A DNA stretch of 64,000 nucleotides from Tetradesmus obliquus (GCA_030272155.1 CP126205.1:310001-374000), one strand, 5' to 3'. Positions 35,659 through 49,200 are shown, counted from the first letter of the stretch. Notes: a model not told the origin generated them from the sequence alone. Numbers and translations are program-made.

Positions 35659-35795
35659 TTTTTCATAGGCGTCTGCTGCAATTATCGCATTTTGTGTGAT
35701 CAAGCGCCTACTACACTGTTGAATTCTCAGGATTTTTCATAGGCGTCTGCTGCAATTATCGCATGTTGTGTGCTCAAGCGCCTTCTACACTGTTG
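35659..35795. repeat. 74-bp-period direct duplication upstream of the bPH2 gene
   Basis: Two copies share CATAGGCGTCTGCTGCAATT, ATCGCATNTTGTGTG, TCAAGCGCCT and CTACACTGTTG. It lies 210-350 bp before the start codon at 36007 and may therefore duplicate promoter elements. Confidence 0.88.
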
Positions 35796-35914
35796 TGTGG
35801 CACATGGCGCGTAGTTGACCCGAAGTTGACCAGTCAATCAGCCCTGAAACCTTTCCCTGGCGCCGGGTTCGCTCATTCCCACCACAAAAAGGAAACACGA
35901 CACAAATTACTTTC

Positions 35915-35921
35915 TATATAT
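35915..35921 (+). promoter_or_regulatory. Candidate TATA box of the bPH2 gene
   Basis: TATATAT sits in a short AT-rich patch 86 bp before ATG 36007, a plausible distance for a TATA box plus short 5' UTR. Support is position and sequence only. Confidence 0.3.
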
Positions 35922-36006
35922 CGACCCTGCTGCGTTCGTTCACGCGAGTTCACGCCTACTCGCTCGCACAGCAGCAATACACCTGCGCATGCCAGCGATT
36001 CACGCC

Positions 36007-36973
36007 ATGGACGCTGCCTCACCCTCTGCTCAATCGCTTCAGCGCTTCCTGGAGACGGAAGACCTGTTCCTGCTGGAGAAGCCACTCATCTTCGAGAAGA
36101 AGAACAGCTTCAAGTACCTGCAGTGCTGCTATGGGAGCCTTCTTTGCCTGGCTACCAGCGGCTTGTCGGCCTTTTGGCTGCCTATTGGTGAGTGTTTGAC
36201 GGCGGCAACAAGTTGATCAGCTGCTTGCACCACCTGCCTGCACCAGGCAGCAGGTTCCACAGTTGCAGTCAACCCCACCTGTACTGCTGTTCTGCGGGGA
36301 GCATGCAAGCATCAACTGAGAACCAAACATTGCAGATTTCAACATATATACTACCTGCCTCAAACTCTTTGCAGGTACATTCTGCCCCTGCATCACCTTC
36401 AAGCACTTCTCGCTGCGCCTGGACGCCGACTCTGTGGAGCTGAAGAGCGCCGCCAATGACTGCTGCTGCCACGTGGCTGAGAGCACCAAGTCGGTCCCCC
36501 TTGAGAAGATCACAGACGTGGAGCTGCAGGAGAGCTGCCTGCACACCTGCTTCGGCCTCAAGTCCATCAACGTGCAGACTGCAGGCTCCGGCATGCCCAC
36601 AGCCGAGGTGTCTGCAGGTTTCCTGCAAGCTCCAGACCAGGCGCGCCAGGCCATCTCGCTGGCTGCAAAGCTGCACAGGCAGCGCATGCCTTATGGCGCC
36701 TCTGCACCGCCGCCTGCGCAGCAGAACGGCATGCAGCGTGGCCTGAATGCTGCGCAGCTCTCCACGCGCCTGCAGGCGCTGGAGCAGCTGGTCGTGAAGT
36801 GCGCTCTCACGAGGGAGGAGGCGGCAGCGCTGAAGGTGCCAGTGCTTGCTGCGGAGCAGGACCCCCTGCAGCGCCTGGCTGAGGCCAAGGACTTGCAGGA
36901 CAGGGGCCTGCTGACTGCTGCAGAGTACGCCAGCCTGAAGGCCGCCCTGGTGAAGTCGATCATGCAGGGCTAG
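36007..36973 (+). CDS. bPH2 (DUF304)-SHOCT-like membrane protein
   Basis: Role unknown; bPH2 domains are PH-like folds usually tethered to membranes. Exons 36007-36187 and 36375-36973 join in phase (G/GT) to 259 codons. ATG 36007 sits in GCCATGG; an in-frame ATG at 35989 is possible. Residues 38-67 are hydrophobic and Cys-rich, one or two membrane segments. A bPH2-type block follows at about 70-130: HFSLRLDADSVEL, CCCHVAESTKSVPLEKITDV and ELQESCLHTCFGLKSINVQT, where 'VPLEKITDV' fits the family's conserved 'ip..kI..v' strand. The C-terminus (about 222-255), LQRLAEAKDLQDRGLLTAAE followed by YASLKAAL, matches the short SHOCT helix pair common next to such domains. Paired cysteines near the membrane might be acylated (inference). 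Confidence 0.74.
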
Positions 36974-39900
36974 AGCATGAGGCATGAAGCTGCAGGCGCT
37001 GCTGGTGCCTCAGCATGGTAGTGGAGGATGCAGAGAGAAACAATGAGTTCTACAGACAGCTTACAATGCACGTCTAAAATTCTGACGCGCTGCTAACTTG
37101 AGGCATCTGTGGTTGGCTGGCTGTGGCACTGCAGCACTATGAAATAAACCAATATCACTTTGCAGTGACCAGATGCATTCAGACTCGTCATCAAAAAGCA
37201 CTTCTTGGCCAGGCTTTGTTGCCAGCGGTGATATGTGGGCATGTGTGCGAGTGCAGTACATGCGTGCTGCTCGCAATGCTTGGGAATGTGTGTGTGTATC
37301 TGCGTGTGTGCATCAGTAGCAGCATCTTTTCAAATGTGTGCATGCATCTGTGGCAGGTATTTGTGTGGGGTTCTCACCCACAACCCATCTTTGACGGCTG
37401 ACGCATTTCTGGCTTCTTTCAAGCGAGTGTGTTATGTTCTGCTCAGACCTGCTGCAAACCTTGCAGGTAATTACGTGGCTTATGCTGCTTGAAATGGGTG
37501 TCAGAAAGGCGCACCAGGCTGTGGTGCTAGACAAGCGTTCACCTTCTATCAGAACACTGTTTTCTACTATCAAAGTCAAGCTGGCCGTGCTGCACACTTG
37601 TCAGCTGTGCCCAGCGTGTGCATCCAAATATCTGGCTATCTTTCGCACAACTGTGTTGCTCGGTCCTGTGCAGCGTTGCAACATCACAGCAATCGGTACC
37701 TGTGCTGGTGTGTACCTGTTGTTCCAGCGGTGTGTTTGTCTTTGCCAGTCGTGTGTGTGCTATGTGCAGCTGTGATGTGGTAATAACACAGTTGATGTGT
37801 GCAAGTATTATCTGTTATGCTTTGTGATTGACAGTGTTTGCAGCACCTGACGTGACACCGATGTGTTGGTGTCTCTGTCGGCCTGCTGTGCCTTGGCGGT
37901 GTCACATTGTGACATTGGTAGTAGGGGCTGGTCTTGTTCCTGTTGAGCAGGAATGAAAGTGCACTGACAGCGCGCATGCTGTGCAGCACTGCTTGTGCAT
38001 CTGACTTTATCAGGGAGTGACGATGGGGCTAGAAAGCAAGTGTACCCGGCTCCGGTTACAGTTGCTGCAGCACGGTGATGCGCGGAGTCAGCACTTCAGA
38101 ACTGTAACACATTTGTTACACTGTGTTGTTGAATGCTGTTGACCTTTTATGCAGCTGCTGTGTCCATGACGCGATACCGCTAGCAGCCCTGCACCTGAGT
38201 GAAGCACATCTGCTGCCCACCATAACGGCCGCGGCCATGGATACGTCAGCGCCGCTCCTTGTTACAGCCTCACATCTCAGGCTGCCTGCAGCAATTGCAA
38301 TGGCCTCAGGCACAAAATTTGTTTGGTCTGTAGTTGAGATGCAACTGCAATGCACTTAAATGTTGATCAGTCAGCAGATCGCACACTCACGCAGAGCCAG
38401 GCAGCTGTTCAGCCACAAGCCGGGGCTTATCGCCGTAACAAGTGAAAGTTTGCTGCCTTGCCTCTCTGTCCTAGCACACGTGTGACAGGTGTCATGTGTG
38501 ATCATCACGCCGCATAGCAACAGGCAGCATATGCACATGCACGCTACTGCAGCAAACAAAACCAGTGATGCAGCACCCCAGCTTTTGCTGCCGTCAAAAT
38601 ATGTACGCACCATTCAAGGCATGCGTTGAAACAACTACAAGTTCACGTATGTGCACAACCACCATGATGCCGGGCGAGGCAAACATCGAAGGCACCCGAG
38701 CAAACCTGAAATGTATGCTAAGCATGTTTGGCAAGCCAAGGAGCTAGCCACACATGTGGCAGTGTGCTGTTGACAACAACAGGCAGAGACACGCCACCAC
38801 ATATAACACACTAGTGAAGGCGCAACGCTGGACCAGGCTGGCCTTTTTGCAAGGCAGCAAGCATGATACTGCACTTGCCACAGGACCAGCAGCCGCAGCG
38901 TGGGCGGCATGTTTGTGCATGACGTAGCCAAGCAACCGAGCATTACTCGCCTCGGAGGTTGAAATATCGAAGTACCAAAATATTCTAATGTAGTTGCTGG
39001 AGCATCAGGAGCACAGCAGCAGAAGCACAGGCAGGCGGCTGCCGCTGTCAAGGGCACTTCCACCAAACACATGTGCATATTATGCATGCGTTTCTGGCAC
39101 TGCTAACATATGCAGGGCAGTGAAACGAGGGGAAAGCAAGCAGGGTCACGCTTTTCCCCATTCTCTTTGGCAGCAAAATCTACATAAAACAACCCATCAG
39201 GAATGCGCTACATCCCTACGTATGTGTGAGAGCATGGCTTGCGCCACGCCTCAATGAGGCACCCGGAAAGCACCACTGCTAGTGAGCTGGGAGACATCAC
39301 CAGGCAACACAGGCATAACACCTGGTGTCTGCTGCACTCAGCTGCCACAAAAAGCAAGATGCGAGGTCGTTCATGCAAGTGCAAACGCACACACCTCAAA
39401 GGTTGGCAGCTGCTCTCCACGCATGTGTGACAGCCCTGCGCCTGGCAACAAGCGCCACAGCATATAATGCGCCACTGCGTGCTGCACTGAGATGCCCACC
39501 ACATATGTTATCACGTCAAGTTGGATCCGAAACACCCCTGACACCCAACACAGAGCCATAAATCACATATATGTGGGCTCTGGCAGTGTTGTGCTGGTAA
39601 CAGTTCCCAACCACGTACAGCAAACAACTATAACAAGCCTTTGAGTGAGTGAGTGAGTGACTACCCAGGCAGCGCTGCAGCTCCTGGGTAAGTTAAGGCT
39701 AAGAGGGCGTGTGTGGCCAGGGGCGGTGCCCCTGTGCTCCACACCCTCTTCCCGTCCGCTTTCGCCCTAGGGCACAAGCAGGGCGTAACAAGCCTTTGAA
39801 GCAGACTGCAGCACAGCTGGCCACTGAAACACGTAGCTGGCAGCCGGCCAATCACCAAGCAAGCCAGGCAGTGTGGCAAAACAGCAGCTGCGGCCGGCCA

Positions 39901-40248
39901 TCTGTGTACAAACATACCTTATTTACATCAGTGCCACCATGCCTCATATTGTAGCTGCCAGAGCATGGCACTTTGGTGCACTCTTTGCACGTGGCAGATT
40001 ATTGCAAGTTCATGCACCCAAAATGCAACATTCAGCATACGGAGCTGTCAGTTCACTAACCATGCACAGCACCAGGGCCTAACAACACGTGGACGCCTGC
40101 AATCCACACACCCTCAATCACAGCATGTGCAATACCACAGCCGCTGCATCCTCGTACCATGATGCACAACGCAACCTCAGCACCAGCCTCTCTGCTTGCC
40201 TGTGTGACACTCGAATCACAGCAACAAGCAGCCGGCCGGCATCACAGC
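36974..40248. other. 3.3 kb without a supported gene
   Basis: No exon chain or motif found on either strand. It contains the 3' flanks of two convergent genes (36973 plus, 40249 minus), a retroposon-like element at 39631-39799, and a 27-bp segment at 38035-38061 that matches 16042-16068 at 24 positions. Confidence 0.6.
39631..39799 (-). mobile_element. Short retroposon-like insertion with 14-bp direct repeats
   Basis: The 14-bp sequence TAACAAGCCTTTGA occurs at 39631-39644 and 39786-39799. The roughly 140 bp between contains a (GTGA)n tail beside the left repeat, a hairpin at 39663-39689 (ACCCAGG...CCTGGGT) and a 50-base imperfect hairpin at 39701-39750 (AAGAGGG...AGGGGC, GGT, GCCCCT...CCCTCTT). 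Direct repeats of this size plus a simple-repeat tail fit a SINE-like element read on the minus strand. No clear B box was seen, so the class is uncertain. Confidence 0.5.
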
Positions 40249-43200
40249 TCAAAAGAAATGCAGCTTACGCAGCAGGTGGCGCCCACCGGAGCACACCACC
40301 CGGTAGCTGTACGATCCGCCGCATGCACCGTCACCGTCGCCACTCCTGCAGCCGTTTGGAAGCGTAGTGCCCGCCCTACAGCCGGAGAGTGACACGCGCT
40401 TCGGCGACTGCGAGGCAGGGCTGTTAGATGTCGCCCAGAGGTTTTTGCACTGACCGTCATGAATAATGACGTCAATGACGGCCCCGCACGCCACTTTATT
40501 TAACATCACCTCGTCGCCCAGCCGCACGTTGGTGATCTTCTGGCAGTTGACGGCGCTGCTGCTGGGAGAGCTGCAGGTGGCGATGGTGAGCCAGCTGAGG
40601 CCCTGCGTGCAGTCGCACTTCAAAAAGGCGTTATTTTTGAAAGTAACAGTTACGGTCGACCCGGAGCTGCTGGAGATGCTGAAGCCTTGGGGCAGCAGCG
40701 CATTGATGGTGGCTGGGGCGGGGCACTGCCTGGGAGTGCAGCTGGGAGTTGGGGTGGGGCCAGGCTGGGGTGACACAGCAGGAGTGGGGGACCCCTGAAT
40801 GCAGCAGGCGTACTTGTTATCTGGGCTTGCCATCTCACTGCCTGGCTTGGGTATCCAGGTGCTTGGGCACGTGTAGGTTTGGTTGCCGCTGGTGTCGACC
40901 TCTGTGTCGGTGCAAGTAGGCAGGCAGCAGTCCTGGTGGCAGGCGCGCTTGGTGCGGCCTCCAGGGTTGGGCAGGGTGCCGGCAGGACACACCCAGCCAG
41001 CACATGTCGGCGGGCCAGGTGCAGGGCTGGGAGGGAGTGGGCTGGGAATGGGGATCTGGCCAATGCAGCAGTTGCTCTCGCTTGGGGGCTTTGTGCTGCT
41101 ACCCAGGGCAATGCTGTTGCCTGGTTTGCAAGGATATTGGGAGGGGCCTGGGGCGGCCAGGTTCCAATTGGCACAAGTTGGTGAGCAGCAGCTAGCTGCA
41201 GTGACGGTAGTGCTGTTGGCGTTGGCGCTGGTGGTTAGGGCGCCGCTGGGGCAGGTGATCGGTGTCGGGGTGGGGCTTGCTGGGTTGGTGTTGGCACAAG
41301 TGGGTGAGCAGCAGCTGGCTGCGGTGACAGTGGTGCTGCCGGTATTTGCCATGTTGGGGACTGAGCCAGCCGGGCAGGTGAATGCGGCCCCAGGGCTGGC
41401 AAGGTTGGTGTTGGCGCATGTGGGTGAGCAGCAGCTGGCTGCGGTGACAGTGGTGCTGCCGGTATTTGCCATGTTGGGGACTGAGCCAGCCGGGCAGGTG
41501 AATGCGGCCCCAGGGCTGGCAAGGTTGGTGTTGGCGCATGTGGGTGAGCAGCAGCTCGCTGCAGTGACGGTGGTGCTGTTGGTATTTGCCATGTTGGGGA
41601 CTGAGCCAGCAGGGCAGGTGAGTGCGGCAGCAGGGCTGGCAAGGTTGGTGTTGGAGCATGTGGGTGAGCAGCAGCTCGCTGCAGTGACGGTGGTGCTGCC
41701 GTTATTTGCCATGTTGGGGACTGAGCCGGCCGGGCAGGTGAAAGCAGCACCAGGGCTGGCAAGGTTGGAATTGGCGCAGGTGGGAGAGCAGCAGCTGGCT
41801 GCGGTAACGGTCGTGCTCCTGACATTGGCTTGGTTGGGTGCGGAACCAGCAGGACAGGCGAAGGCGGATGGGCCTGGAGTCGCCAGGTTGAAGTTTGAGC
41901 AGGTGGGGGAGCAGCAGCTTGCTGCAGTGACGGTGGTGCTGCCAGCATTCGCCAGGTTGGGGACTGAACCCTCAGGGCACTGGTATGTTAGGTTGCCAGG
42001 ATTGTTTGGGTCTGTGTCAGCGCACGTCGCCCGCGCAAGGGTGAGGCAGCACACGCTATCCGAGGGGTTCTTGAGGGTGCCGGCATTGAAGTTGTACTGC
42101 AGTCCCTTTTCAGGGTCGCAGAAGTACGTCTGAGCTTTGGCTGCAAACGGATCTGTGTCAGCACAAGTCGGCAGCGGCTGGCAGCACTTGCCACGTGTGG
42201 GTGCCACCGTGGTGTTGCGGCGCCAATCGTACTGCTGGTTGGGCCCACAGTTGAAGGTCTGGTCTCCTGGCGTGTTGGGGTCTGTGTCAAGGCAGGTTTG
42301 TACCTGCGCATGCAACGGCAGCAGCAACAGCAGCAGTGTCAAAAACGTGTCGCCTCACTGTATGGTTACACCGCAAGCAGCTAGATTAGCAACACACAAA
42401 CAATCACTGCTGTTTGCTGGGCAGGTAGACATGCCACAGATCCTGCATCTGGCGAGGGCCCACATGTAATTTCCATTCTCTCTCCACTGCCCCATATCCT
42501 GCAACTGCCCTGCTGCAGCTGCCCTGTTCCACCTAGCTAACCAGCCGCCACTCACCAGGCAGCACTTTGCATCGCTGGGGTCCAGGTCTGTCGCATTGAC
42601 CCTGAACACCAAACCCCGCGAGGCGTCGCACTCGTACGGCTGGCAGCCCGGCACATCAGGCAGTGTGTCATTGCAGCTGGGCTCAAACTTGCAGCACTGC
42701 TCTGCAGAGGGTGGAGAGAAGCTGCTCTTGCTGCTGTCAGGGAAAGACCCTGCTGGGCAAGCCTGGGGATCCGGTGCAGCCGTGGTTGGGTCGGTGTCTG
42801 CACATGTCCTGCGCAGGCAGCACCTGCGGGCGCAGCGGCACGGCAGCAGCAAGCGGAGCACATATTAGGGTGTCTTGGTTTGGTGATAAAGTGAGAAGTC
42901 TGTGAGGCGCTGGTGCAGCACATGCGCCTGCCTACACAAGAGCAGCAGATATGCAGTTACAGAGGCAGCCACACAGTCAAGCATACTCACGTGGTGTTGG
43001 AAGGTGAGGTCGTGCCGTCGCTCCCCGGCTTTGGCACCCAGCCCTCTGCTGCAGCACAGTTGAAAGGCTGCTTGCCTCTCCTGGCCACGTCAGTGTCACC
43101 ACACGTTGCCAGCGGATTGCAGCACAGGCTGCGGGTTGGTGGGCCGTTATTGTCCTGCGTGGGGTCATATTCGAATGCGGCGCCACACCCAAAGCGCTGC

Positions 43201-46200
43201 CTCCTTGGGGCGAGAGGGTCCCGGTCAGCACAGGTGCGCCTCTGCAGTTGTTATCAGCAGCAGCAGCAGCAGCAGCAGGCTCAGCTACATTCAGCTGCTG
43301 CGAGCAGATGGGTGTTGCATGAGGGGCGGCTGTACAGCTGTGCTGAGCTCATGTGTGGCGGGGTGCCACCCGGCTGCGTGCACTCAGCTGCCTGCCGTGC
43401 AAAACTCGACAACAGAAAGTTCAGCAAAAGTGGTTGCTGCGCAGTGCAGGATTGCACAGCGTCCACCAGAAGCAGCAGCAGCAGCAGCAGCAGCATATGG
43501 CCAGCTTGCCTCCGCCACCCGCCACTCACCAGGCAGCACACTTCGTTGGAGGGGTTTGGCAGGTAGGTTGCATTTTGGTTGACAATGTAGCCCAGGGCGG
43601 GGTCGCAGTACCAAGGCTGGCAGCCGGCTTCGTTTGGGTTGGTGTCAATGCAACTGATGCGCGGCATGCAGCAGACGCTGGCATTTGGCGGGCTGACATC
43701 TGACATGTTGACATTCAGGATGTAGTTAGCAGGGCAGGCCTGGGGCACTGGTTTGGGTGAGGTAGGGTCTATGTTGGCGCAGGTCCTGTTGAGGCAGCAG
43801 TTGGCGTCTGAAGGGAAGCCAGGCAGTGGCGTGGGGTTGGGGACGGCGTATGATGGGCAGGTGTATGGCTGATCTCCGAACTCTGTGGTGTTGGCGTCCT
43901 TGCACGTTGGCACCGCAGGGGCTTTCGCCTGCAGAGAAAACACACAAGCAGGATGATTACTGAGCTGGTAAGCTTCCCAATCAGTTGCCTAGAAGTGCAG
44001 ATGTCTTCGAAACGGAGAAGCCCGTGAACGCTGCAGTTAGTGCCTTGCTATTGATGCCTAGCTGATAGTCTGCTGATCAGTTTTGAACTGCCCTTTCCAG
44101 TTTCAGCTGGCTGCTATGCATCACAGAGTCAATTGAAGTATTATGAGCTGCCACTCACCACGCAGCACCTGCCCTTTTCAGCAGGTGTGAATGTGTCCGA
44201 GCCAAGCACACGATCAAAGCCTGGTCCGCAGTCAATGGGCTGGGTGCCGTTCACATCAGGCCTGGTGTCACCACAAGTGCCAGCGCAGCAGGTGGCGTCA
44301 CTGGGTGATGTGCTGCTGCCGCTGCTGCTGGCGTAGACCAGGGGAGGGGTGCACTGGAAGGCGGCGTTGCTGGTAGCACTGGGCTTGGCGCATGTTGGCA
44401 CATACTGCAGTGGCAGCAGGGAGCAGCAAGCACAGGTAAGACACTGCGCTCAGAAGAGGAAGTTTACGCATGTTCAAAGCAGGGCATTGCACACAGACAA
44501 GCGCTGTGCATTATTGAGAGCAGGTGCCAGCCGCAGGTGCATGCTAGAGCGGATGTTTTGCTTCCGCGCAGTGACAGCAGTGCTGGGTGCGTGCTAGCAC
44601 GCGGCTGCCGCCCCTCACCCTGCAGCACGCCTCAGGTGACGGCGGCGAGACAGAGGTCTTGTTGCTGTCCAGCACAAAGCCGGGGGCGCAGGTCTGCGGC
44701 ACTGCTGGCGATGCGGGTGGATTGGTGTTGCCGCATGTCTTGTTGAGGCAGCAGTTGGCGTCTGACGGGAACCCAGGCAGTGGCGAGGGGTTGGGGACCG
44801 CAAAGGATGGGCAGGTGTATGGCTGGTTGCCGCCCTGGGTGGTGTTGGCGTCACTGCATGTGGCAAGCAGGGCCTGCAGGAGAGGCACACACACAGAGAG
44901 TGGGTGACGTCAGAAACGGTCAGCGATCACGCAGCTGCTTGTGAGGTGACTGCTGACTGCTACACATCCGTCAACAACATCATGATGTGTGAAACATATA
45001 CGCCGCAAAGACATGTGCTTTGAAGACTGCATGCAGGTGCACACCTAATATATCAGGCTGATCTGGCCACACTGCATGGCTGTCTCAGCGCACCATGCGC
45101 TGCCACTCACCACGCAACACCTGCTCTGGTTAGCAGGCGTGAACGTGTCGGAGCCGTTGACACGGACAAAGCCTGGTCCACAGTCAATGGGCTGGGTGCC
45201 GTTCACATCAGGCCTGGTGTCACCACAAGTGCCAGCGCAGCAGGTGGCGTCACTGGGTGATGTGCTGCTGCCGCTGCTGCTGGCGTAGACCAGGGGAGGG
45301 GTGCACTGGAAGGTGGCGTTGCTGGTAGCGCTGGGCTTGGCGCATGTCGGCACATACTGCAGTGGCAGCAGGGAGCAGCAGGGGACAGGTAAGACACAGG
45401 GCTCAGGCAAAAATGTTGCCGCATGTTCAAAGCAGGGCATTGCACACAGACAAGCGCTGTGCATTATTGAGAGCAGGTGCCAGCCGCAGGTGCATGCTAG
45501 AGCGGATGTTTTGCTTCCGCGCAGTGACAGCAGTGCTGGGTGCGTGCTAGCACGCGGCTGCCGCCCCTCACCCTGCAGCACGTCTCAGGTGACGGCGGCG
45601 AGACAGAGGTCTTGTTGCTGTCCAGCACAAAGCCGGGGGCGCAGGTCTGCGGCACTGCTGGCGATGCGGGTGGGTTGGTGTTGCCGCATGTCTTGTTGAG
45701 GCAGCAGTTGGCGTCTGACGGGAACCCAGGCAGTGGCGAGGGGTTGGGGACCGCAAAGGATGGGCAGGTGTATGGCTGGTTGCCGCCCTGGGTGGTGTTG
45801 GCGTCACTGCATGTGGCAAGCAGGGCCTGCAGGAGAGGCACACACACAGAGAGTGGGTGACGTCAGAAACGGTCAGCGATCACGCAGCTGCTTGTGAGGT
45901 GACTGCTGACTGCTACACATCCGTCAACAACATCATGATGTGTGGAACATATACGCCGCAAAGACATGTGCTTTGAAGACTGCATGCAGGTGCACACCTA
46001 ATATATCAGGCTGATCTGGCCACACTGCATGGCTGTCTCAGCGCACCATGCGCTGCCACTCACCACGCAACACCTGCTCTGGTTAGCAGGCGTGAACGTG
46101 TCGGAGCCGTTGACACGGACAAAGCCTGGTCCACAGTCAATGGGCTGGGTGCCGTTCACATCAGGCCTGGTGTCACCACAAGTGCCAGCGCAGCAGGTGG

Positions 46201-49200
46201 CGTCACTGGGTGATGTGCTGCTGCCGCTGCTGCTGGCGTAGACCAGGGGAGGGGTGCACTGGAAGGTGGCGTTGCTGGTAGCACTGGGCTTGGCGCATGT
46301 CGGCACATACTGCAGTGGCAGCAGGGAGCAGCAGGGGACAGGTAAGACACAGGGCTCAGGCAAAAATGTTGCCGCATGTTCAAAGCAGGGCATTGCACAC
46401 AGACAAGCGCTGTGCATTATTGAGAGCAGGTGCCAGCCGCAGGTGCATGCTAGAGCGGATGTTTTGCTTCTGCGCAGTGACAGCAGTGCTGGGTGCGTGC
46501 TAGCACGCGGCTGCCGCCCCTCACCCTGCAGCACGTCTCAGGTGACGGCGGCGAGACAGAGGTCTTGTTGCTGTCCAGCACAAAGCCGGGGGCGCAGGTC
46601 TGCGGCACTGCTGGCGATGCGGGTGGGTTGGTGTTGCCGCATGTCTTGTTGAGGCAGCAGTTGGCGTCTGACGGGAACCCAGGCAGTGGCGAGGGGTTGG
46701 GGACCGCAAAGGATGGGCAGGTGTATGGCTGGTTGCCGCCCTGGGTGGTGTTGGCGTCACTGCATGTGGCAAGCAGGGCCTGCAGGAGAGGCACACACAC
46801 AGAGAGTGGGTGACGTCAGAAACGGTCAGCGATCACGCAGCTGCTTGTGAGGTGACTGCTGACTGCTACACATCCGTCAACAACATCATGATGTGTGGAA
46901 CATATACGCCGCAAAGACATGTGCTTTGAAGACTGCATGCAGGTGCACACCTAATATATCAGGCTGATCTGGCCACACTGCATGGCTGTCTCAGCGCACC
47001 ATGCGCTGCCACTCACCACGCAACACCTGCTCTGGTTAGCAGGCGTGAACGTGTCGGAGCCGTTGACACGGACAAAGCCTGGTCCACAGTCAATGGGCTG
47101 GGTGCCGTTCACATCAGGCCTGGTGTCACCACAAGTGCCAGCGCAGCAGGTGGCGTCACTGGGTGATGTGCTGCTGCCGCTGCTGCTGGCGTAGACCAGG
47201 GGAGGGGTGCACTGGAAGGTGGCGTTGCTGGTAGCGCTGGGCTTGGCGCATGTCGGCACATACTGCAGTGGCAGCAGGGAGCAGCAGGGGACAGGTAAGA
47301 CACAGGGCTCAGGCAAAAATGTTGCCGCATGTTCAAAGCAGGGCATTGCACACAGACAAGCGCTGTGCATTATTGAGAGCAGGTGCCAGCCGCAGGTGCA
47401 TGCTAGAGCGGATGTTTTGCTTCCGCGCAGTGACAGCAGTGCTGGGTGCGTGCTAGCACGCGGCTGCCGCCCCTCACCCTGCAGCACGTCTCAGGTGACG
47501 GCGGCGAGACAGAGGTCTTGTTGCTGTCCAGCACAAAGCCGGGGGCGCAGGTCTGCGGCACTGCTGGCGATGCGGGTGGGTTGGTGTTGCCGCATGTCTT
47601 GTTGAGGCAGCAGTTGGCGTCTGACGGGAACCCAGGCAGTGGCGAGGGGTTGGGGACCGCAAAGGATGGGCAGGTGTATGGCTGGTTGCCGCCCTGGGTG
47701 GTGTTGGCGTCACTGCATGTGGCAAGCAGGGCCTGCAGGAGAGGCACACACACAGAGAGTGGGTGACGTCAGAAACGGTCAGCGATCACGCAGCTGCTTG
47801 TGAGGTGACTGCTGACTGCTACACATCCGTCAACAACATCATGATGTGTGGAACATATACGCCGCAAAGACATGTGCTTTGAAGACTGCATGCAGGTGCA
47901 CACCTAATATATCAGGCTGATCTGGCCACACTGCATGGCTGTCTCAGCGCACCATGCGCTGCCACTCACCACGCAACACCTGCTCTGGTTAGCAGGCGTG
48001 AACGTGTCGGAGCCGTTGACACGGACAAAGCCTGGTCCACAGTCAATGGGCTGGGTGCCGTTCACATCAGGCCTGGTGTCACCACAAGTGCCAGCGCAGC
48101 AGGTGGCGTCACTGGGTGATGTGCTGCTGCCGCTGCTGCTGGCGTAGACCAGGGGAGGGGTGCACTGGAAGGTGGCGTTGCTGGTAGCACTGGGCTTGGC
48201 GCATGTTGGCACATACTGCAGTGGCAGCAGGGAGCAGCAAGCACAGGTAAGACACAGGGCTCAGGCAAAAATGTTGCCGCATGTTCAAAGCAGGGCATTG
48301 CACACAGACATGCGCTGTGCATTATTGAGAGCAGGTGCCAGCCGCAGGTGCATGCTAGAGCGGATGTTTTGCTTCCGCGCAGTGACAGCAGTGCTGGGTG
48401 CGTGCTAGCACGCGGCTGCCGCCCCTCACCCTGCAGCACGCCTCAGGTGACGGCGGCGAGACAGAGGTCTTGTTGCTGTCCAGCACAAAGCCGGGGGCGC
48501 AGGTCTGCGGCACTGCTGGCGATGCGGGTGGGTTGGTGTTGCCGCATGTCTTGTTGAGGCAGCAGTTGGCGTCTGACGGGAACCCAGGCAGTGGCGAGGG
48601 GTTGGGGACCGCAAAGGATGGGCAGGTGTATGGCTGGTTGCCGCCCTGGGTGGTGTTGGCGTCACTGCATGTGGCAAGCAGGGCCTGCAGGAGAGGCACA
48701 CACACAGAGAGTGGGTGACGTCAGAAACGGTCAGCGATCACGCAGCTGCTTGTGAGGTGACTGCTGACTGCTACACATCCGTCAACAACATCATGATGTG
48801 TGGAACATATACGCCGCAAAGACATGTGCTTTGAAGACTGCATGCAGGTGCACACCTAATATATCAGGCTGATCTGGCCACACTGCATGGCTGTCTCAGC
48901 GCACCATGCGCTGCCACTCACCACGCAACACCTGCTCTGGTTAGCAGGCGTGAACGTGTCGGAGCCGTTGACACGGACAAAGCCTGGTCCACAGTCAATG
49001 GGCTGGGTGCCGTTCACATCAGGCCTGGTGTCACCACAAGTGCCAGCGCAGCAGGTGGCGTCACTGGGTGATGTGCTGCTGCCGCTGCTGCTGGCGTAGA
49101 CCAGGGGAGGGGTGCACTGGAAGGTGGCGTTGCTGGTAGCACTGGGCTTGGCGCATGTCGGCACATACTGCAGTGGCAGCAGGGAGCAGCAGGGGACAGG

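Larger units (their letters stand above)
34909..36006. other. Intergenic, 1.1 kb, with a 74-bp direct duplication
   Basis: No gene is seen. A segment TTTTTCATAGGCGTCTGCTG through ACACTGTTG occurs at about 35659-35721 and again at 35733-35795 with few differences. A TATATAT run at 35915-35921 lies 86 bp before the next ATG. Confidence 0.65.
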
